In this document: one piece after another, positions 1 to 9,062 of the stretch
How positions within the stretch are numbered: the stretch's first letter is position 1
Layout: every line of letters starts with the position of its first letter
NCBI GenBank assembly: GCA_900474095.1
Contig: UCOA01000099.1
Location: 1 to 64,000, forward strand
Direction of reading: 5' to 3'
Origin: Hyphomicrobiales bacterium
GTDB taxonomy: Bacteria > Pseudomonadota > Alphaproteobacteria > Rhizobiales > Rhizobiaceae
DNA length: 64,000 nt
Position numbers and translations under genes: made by a program
Notes under the pieces: model-generated
The model's database searches: none
Told to the model about the DNA's origin: nothing
The model's input: only the letters and a program-made list of their open reading frames with translations

Positions 1-1011
1 CTCGCCCCAATCGCCGCCGATCTCGATCGTCTTCAGCGCGCCATGGAAACCACGCCGCTCGTCATAGGAGACAAGCGCATTCTGCAGCGCCTTGCGCGCC
101 TCGACCTGCAGCCTGGGATCAAGCGAGGTGCGAACGGACAGGCCGCCTTCGTAGAGCGCATTGTCGCCGTAGCGCTGGATGATCTGGCGCCGGACTTCCT
201 CGGCAAAGTATTCCGAGGCGAACAGGTGCGAGCCGCCGCGCCGGACGCTGACGCCGAGCGGCTGTTTCTTCGCTTCCTCGCCATCGGCCTTGGTGACGTA
301 GCCGTTCTCGACCATGCGGTCGATGACCCAGTCGCGGCGTTCGAGCGCTGCCTTTTCGCGACGGAACGGATGATAGTTGGAAGGACCCTTCGGCAGTGCC
401 GCCAGATAGGCCGTCTCGGCAACGGTCAGTTCGGTCACCGACTTGTCGAAATAGGTCAGTGCTGCGCCGGCGATGCCGTAGGAATTCAGGCCGAAGAAAA
501 TCTCGTTGAGGTAAAGTTCGAGAATGCGGTCCTTGCTGTAGGCCTGCTCGATACGGAAGGACAGGATCGCTTCCTTGACCTTGCGGTCGATCGTCTGGTC
601 GGCCGAAAGCAGGAAGTTCTTGGCGACCTGCTGGGTGATCGTGGACGCGCCAACTGGGCGACGACCGGAACCGAAGTTCTGCAGGTTGACCGTGATGGCG
701 CGGGCAAGACCGGTGATGTCGACGCCCGGATGCTGATAGAAATTCTTGTCTTCGGCCGAGATGAAGGCGGCCTTGACGCGGTCTGGAATGGCCTGGATCG
801 GCAAATAAAGGCGCCGTTCGCGAGCATATTCGGCCATCAAGGCGCCATTGCCGGCGTGAACGCGCGTCGTTACCGGCGGGGCGTAGCTGTTGAGAACCTC
901 ATAATCAGGCAAGTCCTTGGTCACGTGGCCAAGATAGATGGCGGCAGCTGCGGCCACGCCGAGCACCAGAAATGCGCCAATGCCGAAGAAATATCCAATC
1001 AGTCTGATCAT
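1..1011 (-). CDS. mrcA: Penicillin-binding protein 1A, N-terminal part (cut by window edge)
   Basis: Bifunctional class A PBP that polymerises glycan strands and cross-links peptides in the periplasm. Only the first 337 codons are present; the gene continues past base 1. Residues 4-28 form the signal-anchor membrane helix. The GT51 glycosyltransferase domain follows: the catalytic-Glu motif EDKNFYQHPG lies at 87-96 and GASTITQQ at 121-128, then the KEAILSFRIE and LELYLNEIFFG blocks. The transpeptidase domain lies outside the window. The start chosen is the ATG at 1009-1011, directly before the membrane helix; I see no strong ribosome binding site. It is downstream of the amidase gene on the same strand, an envelope pair. 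Family call is firm; PBP1A rather than another class A PBP is inferred from context. Confidence 0.93.
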   Translation of the reverse strand, partial: MIRLIGYFFGIGAFLVLGVAAAAAIYLGHVTKDLPDYEVLNSYAPPVTTRVHAGNGALMAEYARERRLYLPIQAIPDRVKAAFISAEDKNFYQHPGVDITGLARAITVNLQNFGSGRRPVGASTITQQVAKNFLLSADQTIDRKVKEAILSFRIEQAYSKDRILELYLNEIFFGLNSYGIAGAALTYFDKSVTELTVAETAYLAALPKGPSNYHPFRREKAALERRDWVIDRMVENGYVTKADGEEAKKQPLGVSVRRGGSHLFASEYFAEEVRRQIIQRYGDNALYEGGLSVRTSLDPRLQVEARKALQNALVSYDERRGFHGALKTIEIGGDWGE

Positions 1012-1377
1012 CAGCCAGATACCGGTACCCTGTTGTCGTTTCTCTGTGCGGAGCACGCGAGCATGGTGGGCCTACCCCGCACCTTGTTCGAATGCAATCA
1101 CGCCGAACGAATTAAACCGCAATTGCGCAGGCGCAGGTTATTCCGCAGCCTCGCCTTCACGTCTACGATCGGCCACCTTCCACCAGACGACCGACAGCAA
1201 AATTTCAGGTTTCCGGATAGCGACCGGATTGTGAGCAAAATAGGGCTTTCGACGCATTAACACGCCGCATCCCCTTGAAAACGATATCGCTGTTACTTCA
1301 GCGACACAAATCACATCAAACGTTATTGCTTTGGAATACAGGGAAACACATCAAGGCGCAGTCTCCACGACCATGCC
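1012..1377. other. Intergenic region between amidase and PBP1A genes
   Basis: 366 bp without a convincing gene. It should hold the PBP1A promoter on the minus strand. A short dyad CGCTG-N6-CAGCG lies near 1289-1304, but no U-tract follows it. No repeat or RNA gene was recognised. Confidence 0.5.
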
Positions 1378-2565
1378 TTAACCGCCATTTGCCACCGAAC
1401 CGCTCCGATAGTTGCGGATCGCACCGGCCAAAAGGCCCGCGATTTTCTTGCGCCAGACCGGATCGACCAGCAGTTTCTCGTCCTGCTTGTTGGACAAAAA
1501 TCCGAGCTCCAGCAGGATCGAAGGAACGTCGGGCGCCTGCAAGACGCGGAAGCCGGCATGACGATGGGGATTGTTGATGAGATTGATCTGCCCTTCGAAG
1601 GACGAGACCACCGAGCGCGCCAGATTGACCGAGAACGCCTGCGTCTCGCGGCGCGTCAGATCGATCAGGATGTCCGCAACCTCGGCTGGTTCGCTCTTCA
1701 GCGTAATTCCAGCAATCTCGTCGGACAGGTTTTCGCGCACGGCGAGGTTGGCCGCCAGATGGTCGGACGCCTTGTCGGAGATGGTATAGACGGTCGCGCC
1801 GCGGATATCGCGCTGCTTGAGCGTATCGGCATGCACGGAAATGAAGAGATTAGCGCCGTGCTGGCGGGCAATCTGCACTCGCTCCGGCAGGGACAGGAAC
1901 TCGTCCTTTTCCCGCGTCAGGAACGCTTTGACGCCCGTTTCCCTGTTGAGCGTCTCTACCAGTTCGCCCGCGAAAGCGAGCGTCACGCTCTTTTCCTCCA
2001 TCTTGGTCTCGGTCCCGATCGCACCGGTATCGATGCCACCATGCCCGGCATCGACGGCGATCATAAATTCTCCTGCAGCAGGCGGCTCGACGACACGACC
2101 CGTTTTGGTGGCAGTAACGGTACCGGTCCATTGCTGTTCCTCAAGGAGCCCGGAAAAGCGTTCCTCTGTCACACGCTCCGCGTCGAGCACCAGACGGAAG
2201 CCCCTGCCCTCCTCGTCGGCCTTCACATCCGCGACGGTTATCTCCACCGGCTTCTTTGCCGTCAGCACGACACGCGCGCTGCCGGCCCCCATGGCACCGT
2301 AACGGATTTCCGTGAACAGGCCGCGCGCCGCAAGGTCCTCCGGTTTCAATCCGAACGAGGTTTCGGGCAAATCGACAATGACGCGCGTCGGGTTGGCAAC
2401 GTAGTGAACGAAGAAAACCGGCTTCTTGTCGAAATCGATGACCACCCGGGTGCGGGCGTCATCGCCCGCGATCCGTGCGCCATAAGCGAGCAACGGTGCT
2501 TCGGCGGCCTGTGCGCCGAGTGCCGAACACAGGACGAAAAGCCCCAGCAAACCTTGCCGCATCAT
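1378..2565 (-). CDS. amiC: N-acetylmuramoyl-L-alanine amidase (AmiC type, AMIN + Amidase_3)
   Basis: Zinc amidase that cuts the amide bond between MurNAc and the stem peptide during septum splitting; exported to the periplasm. With the start at 2565 it is 395 aa. Residues 1-22 are a signal peptide ending at AQA-AEA. An AMIN-like peptidoglycan-targeting domain spans about 25-135. The Amidase_3 domain spans about 165-390, with zinc ligands visible as H175 (VDAGHGG), E190 or E191 (KMEEKS) and H245 (SVHAD), and the catalytic Glu E353 (LLELGFLSN). The longer open frame back to 2706 would bury the signal peptide, so the internal ATG is preferred. Symbol by family resemblance. Confidence 0.9.
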   Translation of the reverse strand: MMRQGLLGLFVLCSALGAQAAEAPLLAYGARIAGDDARTRVVIDFDKKPVFFVHYVANPTRVIVDLPETSFGLKPEDLAARGLFTEIRYGAMGAGSARVVLTAKKPVEITVADVKADEEGRGFRLVLDAERVTEERFSGLLEEQQWTGTVTATKTGRVVEPPAAGEFMIAVDAGHGGIDTGAIGTETKMEEKSVTLAFAGELVETLNRETGVKAFLTREKDEFLSLPERVQIARQHGANLFISVHADTLKQRDIRGATVYTISDKASDHLAANLAVRENLSDEIAGITLKSEPAEVADILIDLTRRETQAFSVNLARSVVSSFEGQINLINNPHRHAGFRVLQAPDVPSILLELGFLSNKQDEKLLVDPVWRKKIAGLLAGAIRNYRSGSVANGG

Positions 2566-3120
2566 CGCAGATAGGATCAAACCCGCTTTTCCTTGTCGCC
2601 AACGCTTCGCCGGATGCGCGACCGGCGCATCGCGGACAACTCGGACACCGCCTCCTGATCCAGGATCTGGCGATGCACACCGCCGGTTGCCATTCCGATA
2701 ATCCATGACCCCATATGGTTAACCAAACCTTGCCACACGCGACAAACACCTCCAGCCACCGGTCGCTGCGCGTAAAAACATGCCCCGAAGCTGCCAAAAC
2801 CGGCATCCTGGCAGTGCATACCCCGACAAGCGAATCAATCAATATTATGGCCGTTCCGGCTTTTCCCTTGCCATTGTGACACAGAAAACATAAAAGCTTC
2901 GGAGGGAGAAAGTGTTGACGGGATAGAATCGACGACCGGCAGCCAAAGGGTTTTTTGAAGCCCTGGCGCCAGAGCCTGATCGGAACCGGTAAGACCGGTT
3001 CAGCGTGGATCATGTCTCGGACAAGCAGTCGCGCTTCATCCGCCGTCGCTCCACCTTCTCCTCGCATACTGAATCGTGAAATTCCGGCGGTGGCCGGTGC
3101 GTTTATGGTGACGATCACCG

Positions 3121-3247
3121 AAGGCCCGTGACCGGGCACATTCATCGGGCCTTAAGGCCTAGTACATTGGCATTCTTGTTTGGTCATTGACGTTGTCTCA
3201 GCAGTATCGGTCAGAAGTAAACAGGCCCCGGAACGAAATTGTTCCGG
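3121..3247 (+). promoter_or_regulatory. Stem-loops in the rne leader
   Basis: Two perfect inverted repeats: AAGGCCCG (3121-3128) pairs with CGGGCCTT (3146-3153), and CCGGAAC (3228-3234) pairs with GTTCCGG (3241-3247) around the loop GAAATT. Neither is followed by a U-tract, so they look like leader structure rather than terminators. Confidence 0.5.
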
Positions 3248-3357
3248 CTGCCGTCTGGCTGTTGGACCATCTCCCCGACCATGCAGGAACATTCACATCC
3301 GGCGAAGAACCTGAGCTGTATGGAACGTGTCCTCCGGGGCGTGATTTTCCTGCCGTT

Positions 3358-3376
3358 CCTCGGTTGCGCCGAGGAG
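3358..3376 (+). promoter_or_regulatory. Hairpin covering the rne ribosome binding site
   Basis: CCTCGG (3358-3363), loop TTGCG, CCGAGG (3369-3374). The 3' arm runs into the only Shine-Dalgarno-like sequence before rne, GAGGAG at 3371-3376, which stands 10 nt before the ATG at 3387. Folding would hide part of the ribosome binding site. Confidence 0.55.
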
Positions 3377-3386
3377 CACCACTTAC

Positions 3387-6257
3387 ATGGCAGAGAAAAT
3401 GCTTATCGACGCGTCTCACGCTGAAGAGACGCGCGTCGTTGTCGTACGCGGAAACCGCATAGAAGAATTCGACTTCGAATCCGAACACAAGAAACAGATC
3501 CGCGGCAATATCTATCTCGCGAAAGTCACGCGCGTAGAGCCGTCGCTGCAGGCGGCCTTCGTCGATTACGGCGGCAATCGCCACGGCTTTCTGGCCTTCG
3601 CCGAAATCCATCCCGACTACTACCAGATCCCGCTCGCGGACCGGCAGGCGCTGCTGAAGGCGGAAGCCGAGGAAGCACGCCGTGACGATGACATCGAGCA
3701 CGTCGAGACCGGCACGGATCTTGGCCCGGATTCCGATGAGGAAACGATAGAAGCAGCGGAAGAAACCGTTGTCGAGATTGTCGAGACCGCTCCCGAGCCA
3801 GAAGAAGTCGCAGTCGAAAAAGGTGCGGCCGAGGAAAAGCCGAAGGCCAAGGCAAAGCGCCCGCGCCGGACCAAGAAGGCGGCAGCCGAGACGGCAGAAG
3901 CCGCTGCGGAAGCTTCCGACGCGGATGGCGAAGAAAGCTCCAGCGGCGAGATGGCCGCCATGGTCGATACCGACAGCATCTCGGAAGAGACACGTGGCCG
4001 CCGCCGCAACGCCGATGACGATGACGACGACGATGGTCATCCGGAAGAAAAGGAAGTCATCGAATCCGTCGGCGCAGAGGACGCCATGGAAGAAGTGCCG
4101 GATCGTCAGGTTCGCAAGCCGCGCAAGCAGTACCGCATCCAGGAAGTCATCAAGCGCCGGCAGATCCTGCTGGTACAGGTGGCCAAGGAAGAACGCGGCA
4201 ACAAGGGTGCGGCACTGACCACCTACCTGTCGCTCGCCGGCCGCTATTCGGTTCTGATGCCGAACACGGCGCGTGGCGGCGGCATATCGCGCAAGATCAC
4301 CAACCTGCCGGACCGCAAGCGCCTGAAGGAAATCGCGCGCGCCCTCGACGTGCCGCAGGGCATGGGCGTCATCCTGCGCACCGCCGGTGCCAACCGCACC
4401 AAGGTCGAGGTCAAGCGCGACTTCGAATATCTGATGCGCCTGTGGGAAAACGTCCGCACGTTGACGCTGTCGTCGACCGCTCCCTGCCTGGTCTATGAGG
4501 AAGGCAGCCTGATCAAGCGCTCGATCCGCGACCTTTACAACAAGGATATCAGCGAAATCATCGTTGCCGGCGAGGAAGGCTACAAGGAAGCCAAGGGCTT
4601 CATGAAGATGCTGATGCCGAGCCACGCCAAAGTGGTTCAGCCGTATCGCGATGTTCACCCGATCTTCTCGCGCTCGGGCATAGAAGCCCAGCTCGATCGC
4701 ATGCTGGTGCCGCAGGTAACGTTGAAGTCCGGCGGCTACATCATCATCAACCAGACCGAAGCCCTGGTGGCGATCGACGTCAACTCCGGCCGCTCGACCC
4801 GTGAACATTCGATCGAGGATACCGCACTCCAGACGAACCTCGAAGCCGCCGAAGAAGTCGCGCGTCAGTTGCGCCTGCGCGACCTTGCCGGTCTCGTGGT
4901 CGTCGACTTCATCGACATGGAAGAAAAGCGCAACAACCGCGCCGTCGAGAAGCGTCTGAAGGATCATCTGAAGAACGACCGGGCCCGCATCCAGGTCGGC
5001 CGCATCTCGCATTTCGGCCTGCTCGAAATGTCGCGCCAGCGCATTCGCGCATCGGTTCTCGAATCGACGATGCAGTCCTGCCCACACTGCAATGGCACCG
5101 GCCATGTGCGTTCGCAGTCGTCCGTTGCCCTGCATGTCTTGCGCGGCGTGGAAGAATATCTGCTGAAGAACACCACGCACAACATCACCGTGCGCACGAC
5201 GCCGGATATCGCGCTCTACCTGCTCAATCACAAGCGCGGCACGATCGTTGATTACGAAGAGCGTTTCGGCGTTCAGATCATCGTCGAGGCCGACGCCCAT
5301 GTCGGCGCGCAGCATTTTGCCATCGATCGTGGCGAAGCCGTCGAAAATCCTGTCAAGATCGACCAGATCATCCACTTCGAACCCGAGCCCGACGAAGACG
5401 ATGATATCGTCATCGAAGAGGATATCGAGGACGACGATGACGCCGTGGTCGAGATCAAGGCGGAGCGCGCCGAGCGCGAGCCGGCTGCACAGGGCGACGA
5501 CCAGGGCAACCGCAAGCGCAAGCGCCGCCGCAGGCGTCGTGGCGGCCGCGGTACCGGCCCGAATGGCGAGCAGACCGCCGCTGAAGCAGGTGCATCCGGT
5601 GACGATATGTCGGACGAGGATGGCGACGAGGACGAAGGCGACGAAATTGCTGCCCAGGCAGGCACCGACGACGCCCAGGATGCAGAGCTGAGCGAAGAAG
5701 AACGCCAGAAGCGCAAGCGCCGCCGCCGCGGCAAGCGTGGCGGCCGACGCAACCGACCGGAAGACGCCGAGGGCGAAAACCTTGCCGTCAATGGCGAAAC
5801 GGCGAACGATGAACTATTGGAGACTGAATTCGACGCATCGCCGGCTATCGAAGCCAACGCGACTGCATCGGCTGCAGCAACAACAGAAGAAGCGTCCGAG
5901 ACAGCTGTCATTGCCGAAGAAGAGGCAAAACCCACCAAGCCAAAGCGCAGCCGTAGCAAGAAAGTCGTAGCCGCGGCTGTTGAGGAGGCCCCCGTCGAGG
6001 AGGCGCCCGCCGCGACGGCTGACGCAGAAGCCCAGGCAGCGATCGAAGCACAACCGCAGGACGTCCCCGTCGCTGAGGAACCCGTCGTCGAAAAGGCAGC
6101 GGCTTCCCTTGAGGAGAGCAAGCCGGTTCGTGCCAACCGCGACATCGGTTCGATCGCCAGCGAACCGGTGGTCAAATCATCCACCGCCCCTCAGGACGAC
6201 GGCGAACCGCCGAAGCCCAAGAAGGGTGGCTGGTGGCAGAAGCGGGGCTTCTTTTGA
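3387..6257 (+). CDS. rne: Ribonuclease E
   Basis: Endoribonuclease that starts mRNA decay and matures rRNA and tRNA; its C-terminal tail normally scaffolds the degradosome. 956 aa. The S1 RNA-binding domain (from about residue 35) is split by an acidic, low-complexity insertion of about 150 residues (95-245), then resumes at KQYRIQEV (from about 247). The two metal-binding aspartates are D464 (LVAIDVNSG) and D507 (VVVDFIDME), spaced 43 apart as in E. coli RNase E. The Zn-link is C565-P-H-C568. Residues after about 690 are an arginine- and glutamate-rich disordered tail with KRKRRRRRR-type blocks and a final GGWWQKRGFF. A long structured leader precedes it and a strong terminator follows. Confidence 0.97.
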   Translation: MAEKMLIDASHAEETRVVVVRGNRIEEFDFESEHKKQIRGNIYLAKVTRVEPSLQAAFVDYGGNRHGFLAFAEIHPDYYQIPLADRQALLKAEAEEARRDDDIEHVETGTDLGPDSDEETIEAAEETVVEIVETAPEPEEVAVEKGAAEEKPKAKAKRPRRTKKAAAETAEAAAEASDADGEESSSGEMAAMVDTDSISEETRGRRRNADDDDDDDGHPEEKEVIESVGAEDAMEEVPDRQVRKPRKQYRIQEVIKRRQILLVQVAKEERGNKGAALTTYLSLAGRYSVLMPNTARGGGISRKITNLPDRKRLKEIARALDVPQGMGVILRTAGANRTKVEVKRDFEYLMRLWENVRTLTLSSTAPCLVYEEGSLIKRSIRDLYNKDISEIIVAGEEGYKEAKGFMKMLMPSHAKVVQPYRDVHPIFSRSGIEAQLDRMLVPQVTLKSGGYIIINQTEALVAIDVNSGRSTREHSIEDTALQTNLEAAEEVARQLRLRDLAGLVVVDFIDMEEKRNNRAVEKRLKDHLKNDRARIQVGRISHFGLLEMSRQRIRASVLESTMQSCPHCNGTGHVRSQSSVALHVLRGVEEYLLKNTTHNITVRTTPDIALYLLNHKRGTIVDYEERFGVQIIVEADAHVGAQHFAIDRGEAVENPVKIDQIIHFEPEPDEDDDIVIEEDIEDDDDAVVEIKAERAEREPAAQGDDQGNRKRKRRRRRRGGRGTGPNGEQTAAEAGASGDDMSDEDGDEDEGDEIAAQAGTDDAQDAELSEEERQKRKRRRRGKRGGRRNRPEDAEGENLAVNGETANDELLETEFDASPAIEANATASAAATTEEASETAVIAEEEAKPTKPKRSRSKKVVAAAVEEAPVEEAPAATADAEAQAAIEAQPQDVPVAEEPVVEKAAASLEESKPVRANRDIGSIASEPVVKSSTAPQDDGEPPKPKKGGWWQKRGFF

Positions 6258-6280
6258 ACGGTATCTAAATAACCGAAACT

Positions 6281-6316
6281 AAAAAAAACCGGCCAAGCGA
6301 TTGGCCGGTTTTTTTG
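6281..6316 (+). terminator. Rho-independent terminator of rne
   Basis: AAAACCGGCCAA (6285-6296), loop GCGA, TTGGCCGG (6301-6308) followed by a run of T. The A-run on the 5' side lets it also work on the opposite strand. Confidence 0.9.
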
Positions 6317-6417
6317 TGCTCGCCCTGTTTCATAAGGAACAGCGAAAATACCAATCCTATGGAAATGTGCCGCTGCGGACGAGATGGGCTCGTCCGACGC
6401 CACCGGAGGAGACAATC

Positions 6418-6633
6418 ATGCGACGCTTCGTTATCGCCGCGGCCCTTACCGCCCTGCCGGCGATTTCATTGGCAGCACCAATCCGCGCCGACAGCGACAG
6501 CCGCCAACGCTTTAATGACTATTATTACAGGAGCTACGACACCGCCTTTGAGCCGATCTGTGTGGTTCGGAAAATCCACTCAGTTGATGACCGAGGCAAG
6601 CCGGTCGTCCGAAGAATCCGGGTTTGCCGCTGA
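6418..6633 (+). CDS. Small exported protein of unknown function
   Basis: 71 aa with a clear signal peptide (MRRFVIAAALTALPAISLAA, cleavage after about residue 20). The mature part is about 50 residues with a YYYRSYD patch and two cysteines (PICVVRK and the C-terminal RVCR) that could form one disulfide. The start is fixed by a strong GGAGGA at 6405-6410, eight bases before the ATG. It stands alone between the rne terminator and an opposing aminotransferase gene. I do not recognise a family; the pattern of tiny secreted proteins with two Cys is common in rhizobia. Confidence 0.75.
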   Translation: MRRFVIAAALTALPAISLAAPIRADSDSRQRFNDYYYRSYDTAFEPICVVRKIHSVDDRGKPVVRRIRVCR

Positions 6634-6797
6634 GGCCTCCTGTCTTTAGCGGGCGTCAAACGATTGCGCGTCCGTTGGCCGCGCATCGCAGGCCTCAAGT
6701 TCGGGCGCCAGTAGAGCTGGTCAGCTTCACAGTTTGATTCAGCACCATCACAGCCTGAATCCAAAAAAACCGGCAATCATCTGGTATCGTTCGATAG

Positions 6798-7961
6798 TTA
6801 CGCCAGCCAGCGGGCGATGCGATCCATCGCCTCGACCATGTCGGCCTCGGCGCCGGCATAGGAAAATCGCATCGCACGGTGCCCTTCGAGCGGGTCGAAA
6901 TCCAGCCCCGGCGTTGCCGCGACGTTGATTTCCGCCAGCATCCTCCTGGCGAAGTCCATGCTGTCATTGGTAAACCGGCTGACATCGGCATAGGCGTAAA
7001 AAGCGCCGTCCATCGGCGAGGCGATGGTAAAGCCGATCTCGGGCAGGCGTTTCAACAGGAGTTCGCGGTTGGCGGCATAGGATGCCTTGTAGACGTCAAG
7101 CTCGGCCTCGGCCGCAAGGGCAGCCTCGGCGGCGATCTGCGACAGTTCCGGCGGCGAGATATAGAGGCTCTGGGCGATGCGTTCGAAGGTACGCACCTGC
7201 GTTTCCGGCAGAACCATCCAGCCAATCCGCCAACCGGTCATGCAGTAATATTTCGAGAAGGAATTGATGACCACGGCCTCATCGGTGACGCTGAGAGCCG
7301 TCGTCTCCTCGCCCGCAAAGATCAGGCCGTGGTAGATCTCGTCGGAGATGAAGGCGATACCGCGGTCGCGGCAGTAGTCGGCCAGCGCCTTCAGCCCCTC
7401 CCTGCCCGTCACCGTACCGGTCGGATTGGCGGGACTTGCCAGGAGAACGCCGTTCAGCGGTTTTCCGGCTTTTGCCGCGGCGGCCTCGAGACTTTGCGGC
7501 GTCAGCGTGAACCCGCTTCCGGCATCCGCCTCGACTTCAACGACCGTCAGGCCCAGCGCTGCCAGGATGTTTCGATAGGCTGGATAGCCCGGCCGGGCGA
7601 TTGCAACGCAGTCGCCGGGATCGAACAGGGCCAGAAACGCCAGATTGAAGCCCGCCGACGATCCCGTCGTCACCGCGACCCGTTGTGGATCGACCTCCAC
7701 GCCGTAGCGCGTGCGATAGTGCCTGGCGATCGCGATTCGGAGCGATGAGGTCCCGAGCGCATCCGTATAGCCCAACCGCCCGTGCATGAGTTCCGCACGC
7801 GCAGCTTCCAATGCAGCCTTCGGTGCCGGATGGCTCGGTTGCCCGACAGCCATCGAAATAACCGGATATCCGGCCTCACGGCGCTTCGTTGCCTCGGCCA
7901 GGACATCCATGGCGTGGAAGGGTTCGACGGAGCTGCGAGTGGAAAGCGGCTTCAACGGCAC
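6798..7961 (-). CDS. PLP-dependent aminotransferase, class I/II
   Basis: Fold-type I aminotransferase, 387 aa from a GTG start at 7961. Landmarks: TGSSAGF cofactor phosphate-binding region near 99-105, SPANPTG at 176-182, the D207-E208-x-Y210 pair that contacts the pyridine ring, the Schiff-base lysine K237 (NSFSKYYCMTGWRIGW), and a substrate-carboxylate arginine expected near the C-terminus (AMRFSYAG region). The substrate cannot be told from sequence; aspartate- or aromatic-type amino donors are both possible. It is a single gene with its own upstream region, transcribed away from the DsbA-like gene. Confidence 0.88.
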   Translation of the reverse strand: MPLKPLSTRSSVEPFHAMDVLAEATKRREAGYPVISMAVGQPSHPAPKAALEAARAELMHGRLGYTDALGTSSLRIAIARHYRTRYGVEVDPQRVAVTTGSSAGFNLAFLALFDPGDCVAIARPGYPAYRNILAALGLTVVEVEADAGSGFTLTPQSLEAAAAKAGKPLNGVLLASPANPTGTVTGREGLKALADYCRDRGIAFISDEIYHGLIFAGEETTALSVTDEAVVINSFSKYYCMTGWRIGWMVLPETQVRTFERIAQSLYISPPELSQIAAEAALAAEAELDVYKASYAANRELLLKRLPEIGFTIASPMDGAFYAYADVSRFTNDSMDFARRMLAEINVAATPGLDFDPLEGHRAMRFSYAGAEADMVEAMDRIARWLA

Positions 7962-8180
7962 ATCCTCGATGTTTTTGATCTCAGCAAGCCATGTGCCTGA
8001 TCGTAGTGGGCTTCACAAGTGCGCGAGCGTCGCATTTCTGCCGATTTTGCGGTTTCGTTTGGCGCCGCGCGCCCCTATGCTTGCTGCAGAAATTCTGTTG
8101 TCTTTCAAACAAGCCTGTTGACCTCACCTCGGCAATTGAACGAAAGACCGAACACATAAGAAAAGGCTACGAGGAAAGAC

Positions 8181-8948
8181 ATGGCATTCAACGCCCGAAA
8201 GACCATCGCCGCAACGCTCATCCTGTTTTCGGCGACGGCTGCGCTGACTCAAGCGGCGCACGCGCTGGATGACAAGCAGAAGCAGGAAATCGGCGAGTTC
8301 ATCAAGGAATACCTCGTCGCAAATCCGGAAATCCTCCTGGAAGCGCAGCAGGCGCTGAAGAAGAAACAGGCCGACGAACAACTGCAGCAGGCGGAAGCTG
8401 CCATCAACGATAATGAAAAGGCGATTTTCCAGTCGAAATATGATGTCACGCTCGGCAATCCGAACGGCGACGTGACCATCGTCGAGTTCTACGACTACAA
8501 TTGCGGCTACTGCAAACGCGCCCTGTCCGACATGGACGCCATTCTCGAAAAAGACAAGAATGTCCGTTTCGTGCTGAAGGAACTGCCGATCCTCGGACCG
8601 GATTCGATTGCCGCGCATAAGGTCAGTGCGGCCTTCCGTGAGATTGCGCCAGAGAAATACGGCGATTTCCATCGCGCGCTGCTCGGCCGTGAAGAGCGTG
8701 CGACCGAGGAAACGGCGATCGCGGTTGCCGGCAAGCTCGGCGTTGCGGAAGCCGACCTTCGCAAGAAGATGGACGAGAACACCCAGGACGAAGCCGTCAA
8801 GGAAGCCTATACGCTGGCCAACAACCTCGGCATCACCGGCACCCCCTCCTACGTCGTCGGTCGGGAAGCCGTTTTCGGCGCGGTCGGCGCTGAGGAACTG
8901 GAAACGAAGGTCGCGAATGTGCGCGCATGTGGCAAGACCGCCTGCTGA
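8181..8948 (+). CDS. DsbA-family thiol:disulfide oxidoreductase
   Basis: 255 aa, exported: signal peptide 1-28 ending AHA-LDD. An N-terminal helical extension (30-85, rich in K, Q and E) precedes the thioredoxin-like domain. The active site is C108-G-Y-C111 in FYDYNCGYC; the cis-proline is in TGTPSYV near residue 229. Long DsbA-like proteins of this layout (DSBA with a helical lead-in, Com1/BdbD-like) oxidise or isomerise cysteines in periplasmic proteins. The start has AGGAAAG a few bases upstream. A C-terminal Cys pair (RACGKTAC) is an unusual extra that might form a resolving disulfide. Confidence 0.9.
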   Translation: MAFNARKTIAATLILFSATAALTQAAHALDDKQKQEIGEFIKEYLVANPEILLEAQQALKKKQADEQLQQAEAAINDNEKAIFQSKYDVTLGNPNGDVTIVEFYDYNCGYCKRALSDMDAILEKDKNVRFVLKELPILGPDSIAAHKVSAAFREIAPEKYGDFHRALLGREERATEETAIAVAGKLGVAEADLRKKMDENTQDEAVKEAYTLANNLGITGTPSYVVGREAVFGAVGAEELETKVANVRACGKTAC

Positions 8949-9062
8949 ACGCTGATTTTGCGGCGTTATCACTTGTGGACAAAAGCCGCGCGCGGCCGTA
9001 GGGCTTTTCCTCGCGGAACCATCCGTCTATAGGTAACGCTCGATTATCGGACCCGATCCCCT

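Larger units (their letters stand above)
2566..3386. other. Long amiC-rne intergenic region, probable RNase E leader
   Basis: 821 bp between divergent genes with no credible protein. On the plus strand a possible promoter TTGCCA-N17-TAAAAG sits at 2868-2896, which would give an rne leader of nearly 500 nt; this is a weak match. The last 270 nt contain several stem-loops, listed separately. Long, structured leaders are typical of rne genes that are autoregulated by RNase E cleavage in other bacteria; for this organism that is inference. The minus-strand promoter of amiC must also lie here. Confidence 0.5.

Noticed and set aside
43-1260. Long plus-strand frame (405 codons) opposite the PBP1A gene
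   Set aside because: The minus strand encodes an intact GT51 domain with all motifs; the plus-strand frame is a GC-codon shadow with no recognisable domain.
2459-3145. Minus-strand frame of 228 codons in the amiC-rne region
   Set aside because: No signal, ribosome binding site or domain; overlaps amiC in another frame.
3198-5375. Minus-strand frame of 725 codons opposite rne
   Set aside because: Fully antisense to conserved RNase E catalytic sequence; its length follows from high GC at third positions.
9001-9062. Possible riboswitch before aroQ-accBC
   Set aside because: The gap is short and shows no conserved riboswitch core.
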